Shown: positions 1-10,414 of the stretch, piece by piece
How positions within the stretch are numbered: position 1 is the first letter of the stretch
Layout of the letters: the number at the start of each line of letters is the position of its first letter
Assembly (NCBI GenBank): GCA_949751835.1
Contig: CATKHK010000136.1
Span: 1 to 64,000, forward strand
Length of the DNA stretch: 64,000 bases
Direction: 5' to 3'
Source: Blepharisma japonicum
Lineage: Eukaryota > Ciliophora > Heterotrichea > Heterotrichida > Blepharismidae
Notes under the pieces: model-generated
What the model saw: the letters and a program-made list of their open reading frames with translations, nothing else
Databases searched by the model: none
What the model was told of the DNA's origin: nothing
Made by a program: the position numbers and the translations under genes

Positions 1-1682
1 ATAGCTTGCACATAGCCTTCTGCACTTAATTTGCTATTTCCTGACTTATATCCAGCCAAAAGTATTTCAAGGAGTCTTTCAAGCTGATCCAAAGTTAAGA
101 ATTGGTAGTCCAAAGTCAAGTCTTTTCGTTTTGGAATTTTTGCTTTGGGATCTCGTTTCTCGAGAAGGATCAGGATGTCTGTGTTGACGCAAGCAAGCTT
201 ATTAATTATAAATGCGCCAATTTCTGCAGGGTTTATCCAGAACCAATCATCAGGAACTTCATCACTTTCTAAAAGCTTGTAAGCTTTCCCATCTCTTATC
301 TCTGAAGTCTCATGAGCTATATCTAATCTCAATGCATTAACTACATCCTCAGGGTATTGCGTGACTTCAAAGCTCCTAAGCTTAATTGGAGATCCAAGAG
401 AAACGAAGAGCCTAGTTGCATCTGGTAATGGACCGTGATTTCCTTGAGGTTCTTTCTCTCCATTTTTGTAAAAAGTGACTGTTTTTTCGTCCATGTTTAA
501 AAGAACACCAATTTTATCGTCTTTGCTAAAGTGCTGCCACTCGTAAATTTGATTATTATTGGAGCTTATTGAAGAATTAGCTGAATAGCATACTTTCTGA
601 TTGTTGGAATTTTCATAGTTGCTTTCTGCAACTCCAACCAAGCAAGCCTCGCTTGGAAATTCTTCTAATAAGAGCTCAAAATAATGAACTCCACTTGTAA
701 ACTCTTTCTTACTAAGCACAAATGGCCAATTTTCTGACAATGTTTGACTAGCTCGCACTAAAACCCCTTCATCCTCAACACAAATAGGTTGAGATGCATC
801 TTTAGGATTAGTCCATTTGAGTTGTTCTTGAATTAAAGTTGCCTTGAGCTTCTTGAATTCTTTAAGTTTTTTCCAAATAGTTTCAAGCTGCTCTCTTGCT
901 ATCCCACTTTTATCAGTTTCTAAGCTCTTGATAGCTAGGCCTAAAGCTGAAGTTAAGCTTCCAGTCCCAGTAGCCAATGCAAAAAGTGCCGAAAAGCTTT
1001 GAGTAATATCATTTTCTTCCACATTCTTGATTTCTCTGTTAAGAACTGCTTGAAGGAATTTTGAGATGGAATCAAGGGTTTTACCAGAATCTGCATCTGT
1101 TGGCTGGAGTGACAAGGACGAAGTTTCTGATAAGACTTTATCTATTTTTTGGATAGTTGACGAGTAGAACTGATTTACTCCGTCAATAGACTTAATAAGA
1201 TCAAGAAGAATCTCAAGAGCAAAAGAAGACGCTGAAGATTTAGTAGCTATTGCTTGCTCTTGTGCTGCTTTTTTTAGCTTTTGGAACTTCTCAAGCTTAA
1301 GGAGCCCCTCAAATGTTCTGCATATGCCTTGGAGCTTTGAGATTGCTGAGTTTGGAATTTCATTATCAGGTCTATTTTTGACGATTTCTTGGATTAAATT
1401 TTTTATGGTTTCTCCATGCTTTTCTCTGAAGTTTTCAGGGATATCCAGGCTATAAATCATAGCTTCCTCTTGATCAGTGTTAATTTCTCCTTGATTTCCC
1501 TTTTCCTTGCTGTAGCCAGGAACAGCATAGCTTTCCAGATCAGATATACTTGCAAGCTTAGGATTATTGAAAATGAGACGCAGATCATTAACAATTTCTA
1601 AATCGCTTCCTATTGATTTAGTAAGTGCTTCCAAGTCTAAGGTTTCAACCCTAGAGATTATCTCGCTTGAACTGTTTCCCAT
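1..1682 (-). CDS. SPRY-domain protein, 3' end cut by window edge
   Basis: An open frame of about 560 codons starts at the ATG at 1682 and runs off the window start without a stop, so the C-terminus is missing. The N-terminus MGNSSSE fits an N-myristoylation signal (Gly2, Ser6), suggesting membrane anchoring. Residues about 1-300 are mostly helical with no recognised domain. A B30.2/SPRY-like segment spans about residues 305-450, including GVHYFEL, KIGVLLNMDEKTVTFYKNG and LFVSLGS, a fold normally used for protein-protein contacts. Every Trp seen is UGG. The remainder lies outside, so whether this is a ubiquitin ligase or another multidomain SPRY protein cannot be said. The frame is certain; the domain call is good; the function is unknown. 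Confidence 0.8.
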   Translation of the reverse strand, partial: MGNSSSEIISRVETLDLEALTKSIGSDLEIVNDLRLIFNNPKLASISDLESYAVPGYSKEKGNQGEINTDQEEAMIYSLDIPENFREKHGETIKNLIQEIVKNRPDNEIPNSAISKLQGICRTFEGLLKLEKFQKLKKAAQEQAIATKSSASSFALEILLDLIKSIDGVNQFYSSTIQKIDKVLSETSSLSLQPTDADSGKTLDSISKFLQAVLNREIKNVEENDITQSFSALFALATGTGSLTSALGLAIKSLETDKSGIAREQLETIWKKLKEFKKLKATLIQEQLKWTNPKDASQPICVEDEGVLVRASQTLSENWPFVLSKKEFTSGVHYFELLLEEFPSEACLVGVAESNYENSNNQKVCYSANSSISSNNNQIYEWQHFSKDDKIGVLLNMDEKTVTFYKNGEKEPQGNHGPLPDATRLFVSLGSPIKLRSFEVTQYPEDVVNALRLDIAHETSEIRDGKAYKLLESDEVPDDWFWINPAEIGAFIINKLACVNTDILILLEKRDPKAKIPKRKDLTLDYQFLTLDQLERLLEILLAGYKSGNSKLSAEGYVQA

Positions 1683-3343
1683 TTATTTATTATAGCCAAC
1701 CATATTTCATCTAATCAATTCTTAATAAATAAAACTTATATATTTAATTCTCAAATTTTCTCGCTAGGATTTTATTCAGCAAAGAATTGGCTACGCAAAA
1801 CTATTTATATATAAAAAATTTATCAAAATAGAACAGTAGTTTGGATTGAGTTCGCTAAAATTAGTAGCAATGTAAAAAACAAATCTTTTTGAGAATTGAA
1901 TTCTATAGCTGATCTAGTTCAAATTTACCTAAAAACAATAGTTTTTCAACTTAATTTTGCATATTTTATTAGGTTGTATTAAAATGGACACAATTCTAAA
2001 AATTTATTTATGGCTCTATTCAATCTAATAATTAACTTTGCTGGAATATCCTTTAAACTCTGGCAATTTTTACTATTTCAAGAAATGCTTTCTAAAAGCT
2101 TCTATCTTATTTACACAACGATTTATTTGGATTAATTCATTTTATTGAATTATAATCTTTATTATAAACAATTTTTTCAAATTGATAGGTTTTTTGTCGA
2201 ACTTAATTTCTTCTTGCTTTAATTTTACAATAATTTATTTAAGGAATAAAGAAAAGCAACAAAATTATTTTATCAATTGATCTTTTTAAGAAGCAAAGCT
2301 TTTGCTTAATTTATTCTATCTCCAGTAACATTAAGGTTGCGAGTTTTAAAAATAAAAACTCGATCACTGCAGAAGTTTATTTTAATTAAAACAGGGAACA
2401 AAAAATCAAAATTCGATTAAAATCAAAATAAGAGTGTATATATTCAAATTAGAATATAATGTGATCTCTAATACAATTAGAGTTTAGAATAAGTTTATAA
2501 ACATTAACTATCACAAAATTTATATGAAATCTATTTATTTAGCATTTCTTAATGGGCTACTTTCCAAAAAAATTAGAATTTTTCATTGATTAGCACAAAG
2601 AGAGATGAAGTAAGCAAAGTTGAACTAAAATCGGTTTTCGTTGAATTAGTTAAAATGGCAGAATTGTTTGCTTTAATTTTTTTATGTAATAAGCATAATG
2701 AATGCTATAGTTATATGATAGAAATGTTAATTTTCAATGAATATTTTTTAGTAAAAGTAAATATTATGAATAACTGAAATATTTGAATAAAAGATCAAGT
2801 TGCAAATCTCTTAATGAGGCAAGTTATGCTATCTAAATATCTAAAATTATAAAAATTTCTGAATTGACTAATCTAATTCAGATAAAATATTTTTATTCTT
2901 TATATAGCTTTTAGAGCCTCAAAAGAATCAATTCTTATTTTTCAAATTAATAAACAGAAAATCAAGAATACTTAAAATAGTATCCAAAACCTGATCATAT
3001 ATTGTTGAGCAACCTAGAAAACTCGGTAAATATTGGATTGGCTATTCTCGATTAAAAGAATTTCTTAATAGATATCTTAGCTAAACATCAAGTACAATAG
3101 CATAAATTTTTAAATAAATACTAAAAGTCATTTTGATATATTGTCTACATCCTTAATTTATAAAAGTATCTCTAAATTCTGCCATTACACAAATTATTTA
3201 CAGAGCATTAATTTTAGGCATTTTTTATTCGTTTAACTAGCTCGCTTTAAACTAATTCTAGCAAATTTTAAATGCTGATCAATATACTGAATAATTAAAT
3301 TAAATTACAAATAGGCCCTGATCTGCTTTCAAAGCATATAAAT
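1683..3343. other. AT-rich intergenic region
   Basis: About 1.66 kb of AT-rich DNA between the divergent starts of the SPRY gene and the next gene. It should hold both promoters. I see no convincing coding frame, repeat or structured RNA. A short open frame near 2586-2777 has no typical protein composition. Confidence 0.6.
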
Positions 3344-3984
3344 ATGAAGCAGGAAACTGAAGATAGCATGTAAGAAGCTATCCAGGTTGTGTTATACTCC
3401 TCTATCCAACGGAGATATGAAGCTTGATATGGTAGTAAATTCCGAAGAGCTTCCTATGAAGAGACCTTCTAGCCAGAAAGACGACCCATTACCTATAAAG
3501 CATGCAAAACAGTATAATAATTTTGAATACAACGAAGGTATTTTTTATTTCAGTTGAACAAAAATCAATATTTAATTATTTCAATTTTATTGGAAAAGCA
3601 AGGAAAGAATTGAAAGGACTTTTTCAATCCAACCCACAAATTAAAAACAAAGTGTGCCAGTACAAAAATTGGTCCACTGTTGCAATGTATCTTAAAGAGC
3701 AACTAAATATGAACCAAAGATACAAAATTGAGGATCTTAATAACCAGAAAATAATCATAGACAATGCAATCCATTTTTTCAAAAAAACCCTTCAAGATAC
3801 TCAGCAAATCGAGCCGATAAAAAATGAGGAAGTAATTCAGCCTGTCGGAGATTGGAAAATAGAATTCAACAAAGTTTGCGACAAAGCACTGACTTTGTCT
3901 TCAGATCAAAAGCAAAGTGTGAAATCACTCATATTAAATATGAAGCAAAATTTCAATAAGACAAAAGAAAAAAACGCGATTTAA
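3344..3984 (+). CDS. Hypothetical protein, two 16-nt introns
   Basis: Three exons, 3344-3369, 3386-3537 and 3554-3984, joined across two 16-nt GT-AG introns, give a 202-residue protein ending in TAA. An in-frame TAA at 3296 supports the start at 3344. Without splicing the first exon hits TAA at once, and reading through the second intron shifts frame, so both introns are needed. The product begins MKQETEDSMLCYTPLSNG, has a polar linker rich in Lys and Pro, then a helical C-terminal half with a KARKELKGLFQSNPQIKNKV segment. I do not recognise a family. A shorter model starting at the ATG at 3502 is possible but would ignore clean splice signals. Confidence 0.7.
3370..3385 (+). other. 16-nt spliceosomal intron
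   Basis: GTAAGAAGCTATCCAG. Its removal bypasses a TAA and joins codon AT/G. The branch-type A is at intron position 11. Confidence 0.7.
3538..3553 (+). other. 16-nt spliceosomal intron
   Basis: GTATTTTTTATTTCAG. It joins G/TT into a Val codon and restores frame. It is the only intron here with A at position 10 of 16 instead of 11. Confidence 0.65.
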
Positions 3985-4016
3985 ATAACGTAAAATTGTT
4001 TAAAAAGAGATTTTAA

Positions 4017-5189
4017 TTATTCCTCAGATGAGGTAGAATATTGCTTCGCAAGACTGATAACGGTGTTAAGATATGATAAATCTTTTCCCCATAAATAAGT
4101 TAAATGTCCAAAAGGCATTGTAGTGTTTAAGTACACTATAGACTTAGAGTTCAAATTTTTTCTAAGCCAGTCCCCATCTTTAGGATCAGCAAGCCTGTCA
4201 TAAATTCCAAAAAACAGTGCAATAGGACCAGGGATTTTGCTGATATCATAAGTTGGAGGGAAAATGGATCCATAATGGTAAAGATTTCCAACAGAGCCAT
4301 AATCATATTTTTCCATCTTACTGAAAAGATAATTGGTCATTTGCTGCCAATGCATCATATTAAAAACGCTTGTTCCGCCTGGCTCATGAGAGAGGATTAC
4401 AGGGAAACGCTCAGTATTATCTTCAGAGACTTTAGAATCTGAAAGAGCTTGGGCTACTCCATCACAGACATCAGGCAGCACGTCACAGAACACATAGTTA
4501 ATCCCTGGAGCATTAGCATTTTGCAAGAAGGAATGAATCCCTAAGGCATCTAAAGTATCGAAATATGGAATTCTTTTCAAGAGGTTGAAGAAATCAATGT
4601 CAAGGTATCTGACAGTGCCAACAGGAGCTAAAGCAATAAAAATGTTGATATATTTCATAAAGCTCGGATCTTCTGCCAAATGAGCAAACATCTGCAGGGT
4701 CCCTTGTGAGTGACCAACATAAGTCAGTTTCTTTTGTCCAGTTTGGTTAAGAACAAAAGGAATGACTGCTGGAATATCATACTCTGCCATGTGCTGCCAA
4801 GTGAAATCCCAGTAATCTGAGTGGATCCAAGGATTATATTTGACATGTCCTAAGCTATGGAAGCTTCCTCGAGAATTTCCAAACCAAACATCAAATCCTG
4901 CATCAGCTAAAATAAAGCCTGGAGCCGGCTCATTCATGATCCAAGTATCTGAAAGATCTAAAAGGCCGTGCTGAAGAAATGCAACAGGCTTTCCAGATGT
5001 TATTGGCTCATCAGTTTTTCCAGGTATACGGAAAAGAGTAAGGATGTAGCCATCAGCAGTTGTAACTTGATAGGATTGAGCTTGGTATCCATGAGCTACG
5101 CAAACTTGCATGAAATTCCTATGGACGTCTGGATCTTCCTCTTTTAAAGCAGAAACGGATGCATACAGCATCAAGAGCTGAAGAAACAT
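4017..5189 (-). CDS. Secreted/lysosomal acid lipase (AB-hydrolase lipase family)
   Basis: A 390-residue protein ending in TAA. A hydrophobic N-terminus (MFLQLLMLYASVSA) looks like a signal peptide. It matches the gastric/lysosomal acid lipase family in length and motifs: the AB-hydrolase lipase start (HGYQAQSYQVTTADGYIL, about 33-50), oxyanion strand QHGLL (73-77), WFGNSRGS (102-109), nucleophile elbow GHSQG with Ser161, Asp331 in FFGIYDRL and His362 in FGHLTYLWG. This family hydrolyses triacylglycerols and sterol esters in acid compartments, so a role in phagosome or lysosome digestion is likely. It contains no UGA codon although it has several Trp. Catalytic assignments are by motif. Confidence 0.92.
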   Translation of the reverse strand: MFLQLLMLYASVSALKEEDPDVHRNFMQVCVAHGYQAQSYQVTTADGYILTLFRIPGKTDEPITSGKPVAFLQHGLLDLSDTWIMNEPAPGFILADAGFDVWFGNSRGSFHSLGHVKYNPWIHSDYWDFTWQHMAEYDIPAVIPFVLNQTGQKKLTYVGHSQGTLQMFAHLAEDPSFMKYINIFIALAPVGTVRYLDIDFFNLLKRIPYFDTLDALGIHSFLQNANAPGINYVFCDVLPDVCDGVAQALSDSKVSEDNTERFPVILSHEPGGTSVFNMMHWQQMTNYLFSKMEKYDYGSVGNLYHYGSIFPPTYDISKIPGPIALFFGIYDRLADPKDGDWLRKNLNSKSIVYLNTTMPFGHLTYLWGKDLSYLNTVISLAKQYSTSSEE

Positions 5190-5735
5190 TTTTTATTAAT
5201 TTCTGGGCACTAATTAATAGGTGTGGACAGATTTATATTGAGAGGTATATTTAAAGTAAATATTCGCCATTTTACTGTTGAAATAATATAGTTAGGAAGT
5301 ATTCAATTAAAATATCAACAATTTAATTATATTTTTGATTTTAATAGCCATCATACCAATTTATTTTCTTTGATTAGTTATTATAATAAAATTTTTTGCT
5401 TAGCCCAATAGAAATTAAATAGCTCTTATAAAACTTACGAGAAGTTTTTACTCTCAATTTTATTAAATATAATTACATGAATCGATTTAAGGAAGATATC
5501 AAAAAATATGGCTGAGCTATCACTCCCTATTATAATTATGCGTTAAAACTCTAAAATCTCTATGAATGATATATTATTTTAATCTAACAAATATATTTGA
5601 CTTTTGAGATTAATTATATTTAATTATCAAAGACTGCACTAAGAAACTTGGCTTAAGGTCTTTTGATTTTTCTATATCTTAATATTAATAGATTTATTAA
5701 TATAGCTAAGACTTGATTTAATTTTTAACATTTAA
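5190..5735. other. AT-rich intergenic region, divergent promoters
   Basis: About 545 nt between the divergent starts of the lipase and the membrane-protein gene. Presumed promoter DNA; no gene, repeat or structure seen. Confidence 0.6.
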
Positions 5736-6446
5736 ATGGAAGAAAGAAAAGGCTCAGGAAAAGGAAAAGGAGATGGTGCTTTTGGAGGTGCTCAGCCATC
5801 TCTTAGTGGCCTCGTTCAAATGGGAATCGGTCACAAATCAAAAGAATACGGCAGATGGGGTCTATATTCCGCAAAAGCTGAAATAGTTCTTTATGAATTA
5901 CGCCAAGCTTTATATTGGCAAACAATAGTAGAACTTTTCCTAACATTTTTGTGTTTCCTGATGTTATTGACTGGAAATGGTTTTCAGTTTATTTTCCATT
6001 TCGTTCATGGCATCAGACCCTACTTCGCTTATCTTACAATTCAAACTCTTCCAAAATCCTACAGTATTCTTGAAGGTCTCCCAGAAGATTTAAGACAAGT
6101 CAATCAAGACATTCAGACTAAACTTTTTGATGAGTTTAAATACTGCTCAGGACCGCTTACAAAATATTTTATTGTGTCTATGTGTGCTCTGCTTCTCGAT
6201 ACACTAACATTACTATACGATGTCAAAAAGATGGATGGAGACGAACTTAGTGCGGCCTTTTTCTTATTTGCTGCCTTTATTTATGTTTCTTTTGACTTAT
6301 TTTTACCTTTGTGGTATTACACTCTTAAATTCAGCTTCCCTGAGGATATTTGGGTAAATCTAACTAAGATAGCAAACGGTACTTTTGAAGAAGCGACAGC
6401 TTACGTAAAAAACTCACTAGATCAAATGCAGCAATCTCTCAAATAA
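5736..6446 (+). CDS. Hypothetical multi-pass membrane protein
   Basis: A 236-residue protein ending in TAA. It opens with a Gly/Lys-rich polar segment (MEERKGSGKGKGDGAFGG). Hydrophobic stretches follow at about residues 68-90 (FLTFLCFLMLLTG), 150-165 (YFIVSMCALLLDTLTLL) and 178-205 (AAFFLFAAFIYVSFDLFLPLW), giving three or four membrane spans, and the tail is amphipathic. The arrangement of a helical hairpin pair separated by a polar loop is somewhat like ER-shaping proteins, but I see no reticulon or other diagnostic motif. Function unknown. Confidence 0.7.
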   Translation: MEERKGSGKGKGDGAFGGAQPSLSGLVQMGIGHKSKEYGRWGLYSAKAEIVLYELRQALYWQTIVELFLTFLCFLMLLTGNGFQFIFHFVHGIRPYFAYLTIQTLPKSYSILEGLPEDLRQVNQDIQTKLFDEFKYCSGPLTKYFIVSMCALLLDTLTLLYDVKKMDGDELSAAFFLFAAFIYVSFDLFLPLWYYTLKFSFPEDIWVNLTKIANGTFEEATAYVKNSLDQMQQSLK

Positions 6447-7113
6447 TTATTAAGTGAGAAATATAACTTAAATACTTAATTAATTTAAGTCTTAATTATT
6501 TTTATCATAAGCTAAATAAAAATCTGTTACAGATTTCGTATAAAAATGGGAGCTCCATGATAAAAAAGTAAATTTAAAAATGCGATAGACTAAAATATGT
6601 TTTTGAGAGATGCATTACTAATAATTTAAGACATTAAACGTTTATTATCCATTCTCGTTATTCTTATAATTAAAATTAATTTCAATTGAAAAGTTAAAAT
6701 ATAAACTTTCATACAATTAAATTTCATATTGACTGGTCTTGTATCTAAAAATAATATGATACCATGCGAATCTTGATGCAATTTCTCAACCCAATAATCT
6801 GGACGAATTTTAAGAGGAATCAGCAAAGAATAGAGGCAAGTTGTTGATTATACGCATCTGGATAAGTTTCAGTTTAGGTCTGTTATTCAATATGCAATGT
6901 TTTTAGAAATGATAGATCATTAGCCTTGGCCCAGGGCTAAGTCTTTTTCCCTATGTAATAAGTCGCAAAGCGGATGAATCTACTTCGGAGAGATCTTGTT
7001 TATTGCATATAAATAAGAGACCAGCCCATCAGTTAATTAAGATTAAGACCTGTCTTGTACCTTATCACCATTCATTAGCTATATTTATTTAAGTTAATAA
7101 ATAATAAAAATAA
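6447..7113. other. Intergenic region with a less AT-rich, possibly structured island
   Basis: Mostly AT-rich, but about 6840-7075 is clearly less so. It contains a hairpin with an 8-bp stem (6920-6927 with 6933-6940, one G-T pair, 5-nt loop GGCCC), closely followed by a T5 run at 6943-6947. That could be a small structured RNA or simply conserved promoter DNA. I could not match it to tRNA, 5S, U1-U6, SRP or a C/D snoRNA. Confidence 0.3.
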
Positions 7114-7512
7114 ATGAAATACTCAAGACGATTTAGTAAAAAAAAGAAAACCATAAGAAAGAGAAAAGTGTATGTACCCTATTATCAAGCATCCATAAAA
7201 GAAATTATGCATGATCTTAAAATAATTGATATAAAAAACAACCAATTGATGCCAGTAATTACCAAAAAAGAACCCATAAAGCAAACTCCAAAAAAAAGTA
7301 TAATTACTGATGAAAATATTGCTATAGAAAGTTTAGTTATTTTAACAGAATCAATTGAAAAGGTTGAAGAAACTAAACTTGAGCCTCAAATAAGCAACCA
7401 ATATCAAACACAGCAATATTACAACTTCCAGCCATTCTGGCAATATTATCCATATTTTCTGTACCAGAACTATGCAAACAACATTGGACAATTTGGATGA
7501 TATTATAATTAA
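7114..7512 (+). CDS. Small basic protein with Tyr/Gln/Asn-rich tail
   Basis: A 132-residue protein if the UGA at 7498-7500 is Trp; the frame ends at TAA 7510-7512, so the C-terminus is GQFGWYYN. The N-terminus is strongly basic (RRFSKKKKTIRKRK), which suggests nucleic-acid binding or a nuclear signal. The middle is Lys/Ile-rich and the last 45 residues are enriched in Tyr, Gln, Asn and Phe (QYQTQQYYNFQPFWQYYPYF), a low-complexity, prion-like composition. No family recognised. Confidence 0.6.
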
Positions 7513-7741
7513 ATAGGTAAAATATTGTATAAAAAACTGAATCTTTAAAAATACGATCTTAAATTAAATATTACTAATTTTCTCGAATATTCAGAAATTT
7601 GGAATTTTTTTTAAAAATAATTAAGAGATAAATTCTAAAAATAATAGCAAATGCCTTAATACTTTGCCAAGAGTAATTTTGCTTAATATATAGAAATATA
7701 AAATAAACGCAATAGTAAATAAATAGAGAAACAATAATATA

Positions 7742-10378
7742 ATGTTATCCAGATACTTTGGGAGAAAATCTTTAGCCTTCGTTATATTTTTAGCCTTAGT
7801 TACCTCTTTATTTTGGATAGGCAATATATTGGCTTTTGATATTGAAGCTGAGCAAGAAGAAAACTTGGTACCAACAACGATTACTACATCTACTAATGAT
7901 TCAAAAGAACTCCAAGCTACAGAAGATCAAAATTCTCCAAGTATTGCTCCTGAATCAGCTTATGATGAAGCCGATCTATTATCTGATCTTCTCCCAAGAT
8001 CTGGCTCAAATTACAGCATATCTTCAATTAAATCTACTGAATTACAGTCTGAGATAAAAATTTCTGGAGAAGAAATTGCTTGTGTGCCTTCTATTTTTGG
8101 CTATACCAAAGAGCAAGCTGAAAATCGCTATAAATACTTGGATAGGGCTTTCTCTTGTGGATTTGAAAGTGACAATGCGGTGATTATTGAAGATAACAAA
8201 CTTACTATTAATTGTCCAAGCTACGCATCTCCTGTAAACTGGGCGTTAGGAAATGCCCCTAGGGATGAATTGTTTGGTAATGTCAGACTTGTGCCAAGGT
8301 GGAATATTTACAAAGACCGTGAAGATATCGGGGATGCTGAATTTGGATATGTGAAATGTGGCACTGGCATGAAGCAAGCTTTTTTGCAAAATAAGTTTTC
8401 TAGAACTACCTCTATCAAAGCGCAATCTACAAGAGAAATCATCTCTGAAAACCTCAATCTAAAAGAAAAGCCTAAACCTTTAACTGTGATGGTTCTTTAT
8501 TTGGATTCTGTATCCAGAAAGCACTTTTATAGAGCCTTGAACAAAACAGCTGCGTTCTTTAACAGCTCAATTTCCACAGGAGCTTTTTCAGATGATTACG
8601 TGATTTATGATTTTTTAATTAACAATGCCCACGGAGAAAATACAGCACCAAACGTAACTCCTTTAACTTATGGGCAATCATTACCTGATATCCAAAAGTT
8701 GACCAAAGGCTGGTCTGTAAGAAGAGCCCAAGATAAAGCAAAATATGAAGAACTGCAAAAAAGAGCTATTTGGAAATATTATGAAAAAATGGGATTCGTC
8801 ACTATGTTTGGCTTTGAAACCAAAGGAGATTATTTCGCAGAGATAACTGGGAGAAAAATCCTTTGTGATCACGTAGCCACAAGTTTTTGGCGAGGATCCA
8901 CTGATATTATGGGATATAACGAGTACTCTGAAAAACAAAGATGCATTGGCATTTATAATTCTCATCATTATATGTTCAAATATGCCTCAGAATATGTGAA
9001 TAATTATAAAGGCCATAACAAATTCAGCTACATGCACATTTTGGCTGGGCATGAAGGAACAGGATCAGTTATAAAGACAGTTGATGAGGATTTATTGAAA
9101 TTTGTAAAACAAATGCTGGAATTTCATAGAGATAATAATGAAGATATTGCATTTATTGTAGGTGCAGATCATGGCTTGCATGTAGGGCCTTGAGATAAAG
9201 TTGAAGAAGGGCTAATGGAAAATTTATTGCCTTTTTCTTTTTTAATTGCTAATAAAGAACTGATTGCAAAGCTGGGTTCGGAAACCCATGAAGTTTTGCA
9301 ACACAACACAAATAGGTTAGTAGGAAAATTAGACTGGTATCTCACTTTAAAGCATTTAGCAACAGCGCCTTATGGGAATTTGGACATAAATTCCAAGGTT
9401 TATCAGGAATGGAAAAAATTGACAAATTCTGAAAATGCTATTTCCTTGCTTATGGAAAAGGTTAAAGATAGTAGGACATGCGAAGATATCCGCATAAATT
9501 TGTATTGGTGTACCTGCTTGAAATATGAAGAATTTAATAGATTAAGTTCAGAAGAAGAATCAGCCATTGTACAACGTATAGCAGAAGCAGGGATTGAGGC
9601 AATTAATCGAAAAATTTCAAAAGACAAAGCTCATGAGTACTGCATGACTGTCTCTCTTGCTGAGATTATCAAAACTGATCATGAAATTACTGACGCCAAA
9701 GTAAAACATTACAAAGTAGATATAAAAATAAACGAACACCCTGATTTTATTTTTAGAGTTATTGCTCAAGTTATGCCAAGCTCAGAGTTAATGAAGTATA
9801 AAAAGCAAGAACTCGAAAATCAAATCTATCCAACCGCTTCTTTAGATTCCTCTCAGGGAAGAATTGAATTGCAGGTACAAAATGTAGTGAGAGTAGACAA
9901 CACAAATGAAATTTGTATGGAAATTGGAAATAATGTTAAAGGAAAAGACAATTATTGCGTATGCAAAGGACTAAAGGATTTCAATATACCCAAATTCCCT
10001 AATGGAAAAGTTAAAGTGCTATTAGAAAATTTTAAGAAGAAATTAAATATTCATGTTTCAGAAGTGTCTCAAAGTTGCAAGGAAACTTGCAAAAACTATG
10101 GAAAGGTTTGTGAAGAGTGAGGACTATCAGTAGTGAATAATTTTGATCTTATGAGCGAATCTTGAAGAGAGATAGGCTCAAATAGCTATTTCGTAACGAT
10201 GGATGATAAGACCTTATTTTTCAAAGATTTAAAGATCTCTGAGAAGATTTCTGGAGATCTTCCAGGACTAGTAAAAAATGAAACGGAATATAAATTTGTC
10301 GAAGGAGATTGGAATAATTTGAGTTGCAATAGTCGGTCTGAACACATAAGAGCGTTTTGCCCTTGCTCAAGGTTTTAA
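7742..10378 (+). CDS. DUF229-type sulfatase-like membrane protein
   Basis: Reading UGA as Trp (9191-9193, 10118-10120, 10163-10165) gives one 878-residue frame ending in TAA. An N-terminal hydrophobic segment (about 11-30, LAFVIFLALVTSLFWIGNIL) acts as signal anchor, followed by an acidic low-complexity stretch. The core matches the DUF229 branch of the alkaline-phosphatase/sulfatase superfamily: VMVLYLDSVSRKHFYRAL (about 250-267), YEKMGFVTMFGFE, and IAFIVGADHGLHVGPW (about 470-485) with the metal-binding Asp-His. The Trp in GPWDKVEEG is the first UGA. About a dozen Cys in the C-terminal third suggest a disulphide-rich luminal domain. Substrate unknown. It converges on the LRR gene with only 36 nt between stops. 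Confidence 0.85.
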
Positions 10379-10414
10379 TTAGATATATAGATATTTAAGT
10401 TAAAATTATTAGGT

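Noticed and set aside
2586-2777. 63-codon open frame in the first intergenic region
   Set aside because: No ATG start, no UGA-based extension, composition of random AT-rich DNA.
6626-6826. 66-codon open frame on the minus strand
   Set aside because: It overlaps the AT-rich spacer, has no recognisable features and no supporting context.
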